Shown here in pieces: positions 58,004 through 64,000 of a stretch of 64,000 bases of DNA (positions are counted from its first letter, which is position 1; each line of letters opens with the position of its first letter). Source of the stretch: Ignavibacteria bacterium (GTDB lineage Bacteria > Bacteroidota > Ignavibacteria > Tepidaquicellales > Tepidaquicellaceae). The stretch covers positions 1 to 64,000 of the forward strand of contig JAOADD010000020.1 in NCBI GenBank assembly GCA_026417495.1, written 5' to 3'. The notes under the pieces are model-generated. The model ran no database searches and had not been told where the DNA came from. It saw only the letters and a list, made by a program, of their open reading frames with translations. The translations under genes and the position numbers were made by a program.

Positions 58004-59347
58004 ATGATAAAAAAAATTTTAATTGCAAACAGAGGGGAAATTGCTCTCAGAATTATCAGAACTTGTAAGGAATTAGGCATACAGACTGTGGCTGTATATT
58101 CAACCGCGGATGTTCATTCACTTCATGTAAGATTTGCAGATGAAGCAGTCTGTATTGGTCCTCCAGAAGTATCAGAAAGTTATTTAAATATACCACGTAT
58201 TATTGCAGCAGCAGAAATAACTGATGCTGATGCAATACACCCTGGATATGGTTTTCTAGCTGAAAATGCAGAGTTTGCCGAGATTTGTAATGATTCAAAT
58301 ATAATCTTCATCGGTCCTTCCCCTGAAATGATAACAGCAATGGGCGATAAATTGGAAGCAAGGATAAATATGCAAAAAATAGGAGTACCCATCGTACCAG
58401 GTACTTTAGAACCAGTAAAAGACTTAGATACAGCAAAAAAAGTTGCAGAGGAAATTGGATACCCTATATTCCTTAAAGCAGCTGGTGGAGGTGGTGGTAA
58501 GGGAATGAGAGCAATTTACTCAGTTGAACAACTCGAAAATCAGTTTTATTCTGTAATGCATGAAGCAAAAAGCGCATTCGGTAATGATAATCTTTACATT
58601 GAAAAGTTTTTTGAAAAACCAAGGCATATAGAAATCCAAATAATTGGTGATAAGCATGGCAATATATGTCATGTAGGAGAAAGAGATTGTTCAATACAAA
58701 GAAAACATCAAAAATTAATAGAAGAAACCCCCTCCCCTTTTATTAATGAAGAAATTAGACAAAAAATTGCAGAAACAGCAATAAAAGTAGCAAAATCCAT
58801 AAACTATTATAGCGCAGGAACTGTTGAATTTCTTGTAGATGAAAATAGAAATTTTTACTTTTTAGAAATGAATACCAGGATACAGGTAGAACATCCTATA
58901 ACAGAAGCAGTAACAGGACTTGATTTTATAAAAGAACAAATTAAAGTCGCAGAAGGTGAAAAATTGCCTAAAAGAAAATTTAAATTTGAAGGCCATTCAA
59001 TAGAATGTAGAATAAATGCTGAGGACCCTGAGAAAAACTTTATGCCATCAGTAGGATTTATTACAACTTTTCATGCACCAGGTGGATATCGAATAAGACT
59101 CGATTCACACTGCTATTCAGGATATACAATACCGAAATATTATGATTCTTTAATTGGTAAACTCATAGTAAAAGGTGAAACAAGAGATGAAGCAATAAGG
59201 AGAATGTTAAGAGCATTAGATGAATTTATTATTGAAGGTATAAAAACAACTATTCCATTTCACATGAAAATATTAAGAGATAAAAGATTTATTGAGAACA
59301 ATTATGATACAAATTTAATAGATAATAATTTTAATTTTAATGATTAA
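58004..59347 (+). CDS. accC: Biotin carboxylase subunit of acetyl-CoA carboxylase
   Basis: AccC carboxylates biotin on AccB using ATP and bicarbonate. The 447 residues match the usual 445-450. ATP-grasp motifs are present: IANRGEIALRIIRTCKELG, GYGFLAENAEF, AAGGGGGKGMR, and EMNTRIQVEHPITEAVTG, followed by the carboxylase C-terminal domain (ECRINAEDPEKNFMPSVG). It lies between accB and the enoyl reductase. Confidence 0.98.
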   Translation: MIKKILIANRGEIALRIIRTCKELGIQTVAVYSTADVHSLHVRFADEAVCIGPPEVSESYLNIPRIIAAAEITDADAIHPGYGFLAENAEFAEICNDSNIIFIGPSPEMITAMGDKLEARINMQKIGVPIVPGTLEPVKDLDTAKKVAEEIGYPIFLKAAGGGGGKGMRAIYSVEQLENQFYSVMHEAKSAFGNDNLYIEKFFEKPRHIEIQIIGDKHGNICHVGERDCSIQRKHQKLIEETPSPFINEEIRQKIAETAIKVAKSINYYSAGTVEFLVDENRNFYFLEMNTRIQVEHPITEAVTGLDFIKEQIKVAEGEKLPKRKFKFEGHSIECRINAEDPEKNFMPSVGFITTFHAPGGYRIRLDSHCYSGYTIPKYYDSLIGKLIVKGETRDEAIRRMLRALDEFIIEGIKTTIPFHMKILRDKRFIENNYDTNLIDNNFNFND

Positions 59348-59359
59348 CTTTTTTAATTG

Positions 59360-60157
59360 ATGGATAAAACATTATATGCATTAATTCTAGGTTCATCAAG
59401 TGGTTTCGGGAAAGCTATTAGTGATGCACTTGCTAAAGATGGAGTAAATATATTAGGTGTTCATTTAGATAGAGCATCTACATTAAAATATGTTGAGGAA
59501 CATGTTGAAAAATTGAAAAGTTACGGTGTAGATGTACATTTTTACAATGCAAATGCAGCTGATTCACACAAAAGAAAAATGATTTTGGATGACATAGAAC
59601 AAATATTCAAATCTAAAACAAATCCATGTATAAAAGTTTTAGTTCACTCTCTTGCATTTGGTACTCTCAGAAATTTCATTGAAGATAATATGGAAGATGC
59701 AATTAATCAGAAACAACTTGAGATGACAATTGATGTTATGGCAAATTCATTAGTCTATTGGACACAAGATATCATTGCAAGAAAATTAATGACAAGCGGA
59801 GGAAAAATATTTGCTATGACTTCCTCCGGTAGTAGTAAAGTAATACATTATTATGGAGCGGTATCAGCAGCAAAAGCATGTCTTGAATCACATATAAGGC
59901 AGCTTGCATTTGAATTAGGTAGCAAAGGTATTGCTGTAAATGCTATACTTGCTGGTGTTACTGATACACCAGCACTTAATAAAATACCAAATGCTGAAAT
60001 TATTAAACAAAATGCTTTAAGAAGAAATCCTCAAGGAAGGTTAACCACACCAGAAGATATTGCAAATTTTATTCTTGATAATTATAAGCGTGATTCTCAT
60101 TGGATGACAGGTAGTATAATACATTTAGATGGTGGAGAAAGTATAACAGAATTATAA
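59360..60157 (+). CDS. SDR-family enoyl-ACP reductase, FabL-like
   Basis: The 265 residues are an SDR with GSSSGFGKAISDALAKDG at the cofactor loop and the enoyl-reductase Y-x6-K active site (YGAVSAAK), not the Y-x3-K of ordinary SDRs. HSLAFG is as in FabI, but the glycine-rich loop and the GVTDTPALNKIPN segment are closer to Bacillus FabL. It should reduce enoyl-ACP in the last step of fatty acid elongation, which fits its place after accBC. A TTG codon at 59,357 precedes the ATG; the ATG is preferred. FabL-type enzymes are typically less triclosan-sensitive than FabI, though that is not testable here. Confidence 0.85.
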   Translation: MDKTLYALILGSSSGFGKAISDALAKDGVNILGVHLDRASTLKYVEEHVEKLKSYGVDVHFYNANAADSHKRKMILDDIEQIFKSKTNPCIKVLVHSLAFGTLRNFIEDNMEDAINQKQLEMTIDVMANSLVYWTQDIIARKLMTSGGKIFAMTSSGSSKVIHYYGAVSAAKACLESHIRQLAFELGSKGIAVNAILAGVTDTPALNKIPNAEIIKQNALRRNPQGRLTTPEDIANFILDNYKRDSHWMTGSIIHLDGGESITEL

Positions 60158-60175
60158 AAATAAAAATTATTAATT

Positions 60176-60457
60176 ATGCCTACTTATGAATATCAATGCA
60201 ACAATTGTGGATACATTTTTGAAACTTTTCAATCAATAAAAGAACTTCCTCTTAAGAAATGTCCTCGCTGTAATAAAGATACTGTAAAAAGATTAATAAG
60301 TGGGGGAGCTGGATTAATATTCAAAGGAACAGGTTTTTATTTAACAGATTACAAAAGAAAACCTCCAAAACAAGAAAATAAAACAAGTGAAGTTAAACCA
60401 AAAGAGGAAAAATCTGAAAAAAAATTAGGTGATAAGAGTACTGGAGATAAAAAGTAA
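60176..60457 (+). CDS. FmdB-family zinc ribbon protein
   Basis: The 93 residues begin MPTYEYQCNNCGYIFE with a CxxC, then KCPRC, making a rubredoxin-like zinc ribbon, and RLISGGAGLIFKGTGFYLTDYK, the FmdB signature. The Lys/Glu-rich tail (about 60-93) is disordered. The exact role of FmdB proteins is not settled; they are often found near translation or lipid genes. It closes the efp operon, and its stop faces the lptB stop 19 bp away. Confidence 0.93.
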   Translation: MPTYEYQCNNCGYIFETFQSIKELPLKKCPRCNKDTVKRLISGGAGLIFKGTGFYLTDYKRKPPKQENKTSEVKPKEEKSEKKLGDKSTGDKK

Positions 60458-60476
60458 ATGAATCTTTTTATGGTAA

Positions 60477-61235
60477 CTATTTTGTTTTAATTTTATTAAT
60501 CATATATCTATCAAGCGTAAAAGACTCCCCTAAGTATAACTTTCTTACTTTCTCATTATTAGCAAGCTCTTCTGCAGTACCTTTATAAAATATTTTTCCT
60601 TCTATTAATATATATGCTCTGTCTACTATAGATAATGTTTCATGAACATTGTGGTCAGTAATTAGCACACCAATATTTCTATTTTTTAAATCTGAAACAA
60701 TTCTCATAATATCTTCCGAGGCAATCGGATCAATACCAGCAAAAGGTTCATCAAGTAAAATAAATTTAGGTTCAGATGCTAAAGCTCTTGCAATCTCTGT
60801 TCTTCTTCTCTCCCCACCTGAAAGTGAATATCCTTTTGTATCTCTAATTAAAGAAATATTAAAATCTTTTAACAATTTTTCACATCTTTCCTCTCTTTCT
60901 TCCGAATCCAACTTCTTAAACTGTAAGACAGACATAATATTATCATATACAGTCATTCTTCTGAATATTGATGGTTCCTGAGGTAGGTACCCAATGCCAA
61001 GCTTCGCTCGTTTATACATAGGATATGATGTAATTATTTCTCCATCTAATTCTACTTCACCTTCATCAGGTTTAATCATACCACATATCATATAAAAAGT
61101 TGTTGTCTTTCCCGCACCATTAGGACCGAGCAGCCCAACTATTTCTCCTTGCTGAACCTCAAGAGAAACTTCGTTAACAACTTTTCTTTTCTTATATATT
61201 TTTACAAGATTGTATGCTTTTAAAAAACTTTTCAT
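60477..61235 (-). CDS. lptB: LPS export ABC transporter ATPase LptB
   Basis: LptB powers LPS extraction with LptF/LptG. The 252 residues have Walker A (GLLGPNGAGKTTTFYM, about 35-50), the Q loop (GIGYLPQEPSIFR), the signature LSGGERRRTEIARAL, Walker B (FILLDEPFAGIDP) and the H loop (VLITDHNVHETL), all as in LptB. It lies 9 bp after pdxJ and is the last gene of the reverse operon with the GWxTD, YbbR, CPBP and PdxJ proteins. Confidence 0.96.
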   Translation of the reverse strand: MKSFLKAYNLVKIYKKRKVVNEVSLEVQQGEIVGLLGPNGAGKTTTFYMICGMIKPDEGEVELDGEIITSYPMYKRAKLGIGYLPQEPSIFRRMTVYDNIMSVLQFKKLDSEEREERCEKLLKDFNISLIRDTKGYSLSGGERRRTEIARALASEPKFILLDEPFAGIDPIASEDIMRIVSDLKNRNIGVLITDHNVHETLSIVDRAYILIEGKIFYKGTAEELANNEKVRKLYLGESFTLDRYMINKIKTK

Positions 61236-61244
61236 TGCATCACT

Positions 61245-61964
61245 CTATAATCTACTGTTTAAAATTTTCACCATATCTTCTACTGCTTTATGAAGCCCAG
61301 TAAAAACCGCTCTTGAAATTATTGCATGTCCTATACTAACTTCTTGAATTTCAGAAATATTTAGAAACGGGATTATGTTATAATAATTCAATCCGTGACC
61401 AGCAGTAACAACAAGACCTAATTCAGCAGCCATTCTCGCTACACTACCTATTTTACTCAACTCATTTAACTGTTCTTTTTCACCAACAGCATTAGCATAT
61501 TTACCAGTGTGAATTTCAATAATATCAGCTCCAATTTCCAAAGCTTTATCAATATTTTCTGGTTCAGGATCTATAAATAAACTAACAAGAATATCTTTGC
61601 TATGTAATTCTTTGACAACATTATTCAAATAACTCTTGTTCTTCTTTAAATCTAAACCACCTTCAGTTGTCAATTCCATTCTATTTTCTGGAACTAAAGT
61701 CACAAGGTCTGGTAACACCTCAGAGGCAATTCTAATCATTTCCTCTGTAGCCGCCATTTCAAGATCAAACTTAGTTTTAACAACTTCTCTCAGCAGTTTT
61801 ACATCTCTATCATTAATGTGCCTCCTATCCTCTCTTAAATGACAAACTATACCTTCAGCTCCCGCAAGTTCACAAATACCAGCAGCAATAACGGGGTCTG
61901 GTTCTATTTCACCCCTTGCTTCTCTAATTGTTGCTATGTGGTCAACATTTACTGATAATCTCAT
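61245..61964 (-). CDS. pdxJ: Pyridoxine 5'-phosphate synthase PdxJ
   Basis: PdxJ condenses deoxyxylulose 5-phosphate with aminoacetone phosphate to make PNP, leading to pyridoxal phosphate. The 239 residues begin LSVNVDHIATIREARGE, followed by GIVCHLREDRRHI, FDLEMAATEEM, PENRMELTTEGGLD, EIHTGKYA and TAGHGLNY, all conserved. It lies 11 bp after the CPBP gene and 9 bp before lptB. Confidence 0.98.
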   Translation of the reverse strand: MRLSVNVDHIATIREARGEIEPDPVIAAGICELAGAEGIVCHLREDRRHINDRDVKLLREVVKTKFDLEMAATEEMIRIASEVLPDLVTLVPENRMELTTEGGLDLKKNKSYLNNVVKELHSKDILVSLFIDPEPENIDKALEIGADIIEIHTGKYANAVGEKEQLNELSKIGSVARMAAELGLVVTAGHGLNYYNIIPFLNISEIQEVSIGHAIISRAVFTGLHKAVEDMVKILNSRL

Positions 61965-61975
61965 ATGTTTTTAAA

Positions 61976-62710
61976 TTAAATTATTTTGTAAAAATTTAGC
62001 TTATATCTTAAAACAGAAATTAAATCAATAGATACCATAACAAGCCAGTGCAAAATCCAAGAGTAAATAAATGATCGGCTTCTTAATGCTTGTATACCTA
62101 AAACTATTCCTGCAAAAATAGATGCAAATAATTCCAGTTCAGGTTTTCCCCTATGTAAAATAAAAAATGGAATCATTTGTATTAAAATTGCATAATAGCC
62201 AAACTTATCAAACAATCCAAATAAAGTAAATCCTCGCCACAGGAATTCCCAACCAAACATATAAACTAATATGCAAAATTCGTAGAAAATAAGAAGTGAA
62301 GGATTCTCTTTCAACTTTTGCCCACCTTGTGGATATGCAATAGCAAAAGACTCAGACGCAGAAACAATCCAAATAATTGGAATCATAACTAAAAGAAAAA
62401 GTCCAAGAGTTATAAATCCAAATTTTATATCTCCCAATCGAAATCCAAAATTAGATAATTTTTCTCTAAATAGTAAAATGATTATTAAAGCTGGTATTAT
62501 GAACATAATAATACCATCAGCAAGTAACCAATATACTCTTGATTCAAACTTATCCCCACCAAAAACTTTAATGTAAAAATATGGATTAGCTATAATGACA
62601 GAAATAAAAATAATAAAAGGTATACTAACTAAAATTACAGTGGGTTTAAATTCTAATGTTGAAATAGCTTCTTTAAATTTTTGTAACTCTGATTTGATAA
62701 ATAACCTCAT
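61976..62710 (-). CDS. CPBP-family intramembrane protease-like protein
   Basis: The 244 residues have about seven membrane segments. The CPBP/Abi signature is visible as FGWEFLWRGFTLFGL (Glu and Arg of motif 1, about 146-152), FILHRGKPELE (motif 2 His) and SWILHWLVM (motif 3 His). These Glu and His residues form the active site of CAAX-processing and related membrane proteases. Motif 1 shows a single Glu (WEFLWR) rather than EExxxR, so activity is not certain. Its ATG overlaps the TGA of the YbbR-like gene by 4 bp. Confidence 0.88.
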   Translation of the reverse strand: MRLFIKSELQKFKEAISTLEFKPTVILVSIPFIIFISVIIANPYFYIKVFGGDKFESRVYWLLADGIIMFIIPALIIILLFREKLSNFGFRLGDIKFGFITLGLFLLVMIPIIWIVSASESFAIAYPQGGQKLKENPSLLIFYEFCILVYMFGWEFLWRGFTLFGLFDKFGYYAILIQMIPFFILHRGKPELELFASIFAGIVLGIQALRSRSFIYSWILHWLVMVSIDLISVLRYKLNFYKII

Positions 62711-63630
62711 TGCTCACTTTTGTTTTTTATAATATACTGAAATTGACTGGGTTCATATTTAATTAAATTATAATCTATTGGTATTCTAATATCAGGAGTA
62801 ATGAATCCTGTAGTATCTTTTTCTAAAACTTTAAAATCAATTGAAACATTTACATCATCATTACTTAACTTCGATAGCTGATTGACACCACCTCGAAATA
62901 TTAAATCTATTTTAGGAGGAATAATAACTACTTCTTTATCAGAAGGTAAATTTGTTACAAAAACATCAATTCCTTCAAGTTTTCTCTCTGCTAATAATTC
63001 AATATTATATGATATTGTTACAGTTTTTGGTTCTATCTGGATTAAATTCGTTAAAGTATCTTTAAGATTAACAACTCTGGTAAATTTCTGACTAACATTT
63101 TCTATTGTTAAAGAAACTGTTGGGATTGATTTTAATTTCATTATTATTGAACTTGCACCGTAAACTTTTACTGAATCAGGTTCAATTCTAGGGTTACCTA
63201 CAATAATATAACCTTCTTTTGGAACTACGATTAAATTATTTTTTACCTTTAAATATTTTTCTGTAATGTTATCAAAAATAATATCAAGAGTATCAGGATA
63301 TACATTTAAAACTGTAATATGTTCAGGAATACCAATAATATTCTTTAAGTCAGATAGAGGACTAATCTTTATATTTCTTTTATAATTAGATAAATCTAAA
63401 ATGTAAACTGGTTTATGCCCAAGCATAACAGTAAGTAAATCCCAACCTTTACCCTTAAGAGATATTTCAATAGTATTAGGTAGCTCTGAAGCTAAAGCTT
63501 GTTTTTGAGATAATTTTAAATCTATGGGTATTGATAAATTTACTATATAATTATCTGATAAACTTATATAGAGCCAAATAGCAAGTGCAAAAATAAATGA
63601 AATTATAATAATAATAATGTTTCTTTTCAT
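62707..63630 (-). CDS. YbbR-like protein
   Basis: The 307 residues have one N-terminal membrane anchor (about 4-22) and then repeated YbbR modules of beta strands (NYIVNLSIPIDLKLS, IEPDSVKVYGASSIIMKL, KLEGIDVFVTNLPSD). YbbR (CdaR) in Firmicutes regulates the cyclic-di-AMP cyclase CdaA. No dacA gene lies in this window, so the link is not shown here. A TTG lies one codon upstream of the ATG at 63,630; the ATG is preferred. It is 21 bp after the GWxTD gene and overlaps the CPBP gene. Confidence 0.87.
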   Translation of the reverse strand: MKRNIIIIIISFIFALAIWLYISLSDNYIVNLSIPIDLKLSQKQALASELPNTIEISLKGKGWDLLTVMLGHKPVYILDLSNYKRNIKISPLSDLKNIIGIPEHITVLNVYPDTLDIIFDNITEKYLKVKNNLIVVPKEGYIIVGNPRIEPDSVKVYGASSIIMKLKSIPTVSLTIENVSQKFTRVVNLKDTLTNLIQIEPKTVTISYNIELLAERKLEGIDVFVTNLPSDKEVVIIPPKIDLIFRGGVNQLSKLSNDDVNVSIDFKVLEKDTTGFITPDIRIPIDYNLIKYEPSQFQYIIKNKSEQ

Positions 63631-63651
63631 CAATTCACAACTTAAAAATAC

Positions 63652-64000
63652 TTATTTCTTCTTTAACTGATTTTTCCAGTCATCATTTCTCAACTCACCT
63701 CTAATCGTAGAATGCACTAATTCGTATATTCCAGAGCCTGAGTAATTACTTTCAGCAAAGACACAAATAGTTCCACCTTCAATAGTTTCATAGTGCCAAA
63801 TTTGATAACTTCTAATATCTGCTTCATAATCAAATCTTTCTATATCATTAGGAGCACCATAAATCATATATATTCTACCTCTGTCAGTTCTCCACCCTTC
63901 TTGAAAAGGTTCTTTAAACATTTTGTTTGCATTTTCAATTCTCTTGAAATAATTAATTTTATACTCATTTGCCTGAGTTTGTGGTGTATTATCTCTCTTT
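63652..64000 (-). CDS. GWxTD domain protein, C-terminal part only
   Basis: The frame runs from the stop at 63,652 to the right edge, so the start is beyond the window; about 115 residues are visible. They carry the GWxTD motif in FQEGWRTDRGRIYMIYG, followed by ERFDYEADIRSYQIWHYETI. GWxTD proteins are known in Chlorobi/Ignavibacteria and some other phyla, and their role is unsettled. There is an internal ATG at 63,921, but the frame stays open and coding upstream of it (YKINYFKRIENANKMF), so the real protein is longer. It leads the reverse operon with YbbR, CPBP, PdxJ and LptB. Confidence 0.9.
   Translation of the reverse strand, partial: KRDNTPQTQANEYKINYFKRIENANKMFKEPFQEGWRTDRGRIYMIYGAPNDIERFDYEADIRSYQIWHYETIEGGTICVFAESNYSGSGIYELVHSTIRGELRNDDWKNQLKKK

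Overview
The window looks like one continuous piece of chromosome from an AT-rich, free-living, Gram-negative bacterium of the Chlorobi/Ignavibacteria/Kapabacteria side of the FCB group. Supporting signs are a secreted protein with a type IX secretion (T9SS) type A tail, two SusC-like TonB-dependent receptors, a GWxTD protein, promoter matches to the Bacteroidota pattern (TTG, about 20 bp, TAnnTTTG), start codons mostly without a Shine-Dalgarno sequence, a CIRCE-controlled groESL operon, and a Chlorobi-style EF-P loop. The assignment is inference; no rRNA gene is present to fix it. The encoded biochemistry (pyruvate kinase, NAD-type GapA, indolepyruvate oxidoreductase, an S46 dipeptidyl-peptidase, TonB receptors) suggests a heterotroph that uses peptides and sugars.

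Layout. 1-8,170: secreted or surface proteins, including a 2,615-residue beta-helix protein with three homologous modules and a C-terminal dockerin-like calcium repeat pair. 8,524-15,126: an unrecognised helical protein, a TonB receptor, a short MetH (homocysteine and folate modules only), a lipoprotein, and tRNA-Cys and tRNA-Gly. 15,169-19,333: an SDR, pyruvate kinase, a small lipoprotein and a PAS histidine kinase. 19,704-21,796: CIRCE, groES, groEL and a terminator. 21,814-26,585: a TIGR02757 protein, miaA, and a large T9SS-secreted protein. 26,669-35,075: a long reverse operon purN-purH-mreB-mreC-mreD-mrdA-rodA-pyrF that joins purine and pyrimidine synthesis to the elongation machinery of the cell wall. 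35,226-37,760: a second TonB receptor. 37,918-46,139: signalling genes (three response regulators of which one is NtrC-like, a six-PAS hybrid kinase, a receiver-kinase fusion), interrupted by tRNA-His and a RelE-type toxin-antitoxin pair. 46,357-48,069: an S46 peptidase. 48,335-53,471: forward operon with an ECF sigma factor, two TlpA-like thioredoxins (one lacking both redox cysteines), dxr, rseP and menG/ubiE. 53,477-56,710: iorB, iorA and gapA on the reverse strand. 56,884-60,457: forward operon efp-accB-accC-enoyl reductase-fmdB. 60,477-64,000: reverse operon GWxTD protein-ybbR-CPBP protease-pdxJ-lptB.

Most of the window is core chromosome. I found no phage, insertion sequence, CRISPR array or defence island, and no clear new multi-gene system. 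The observations best worth following are the triplicated dockerin-bearing beta-helix protein, the redox-dead/redox-active TlpA pair beside an ECF sigma factor, the truncated MetH, the EF-P with Asn at the usually modified tip, a perfect 14-bp inverted repeat upstream of gapA, possible leaderless promoters, and a 34-residue membrane microprotein between signalling genes.
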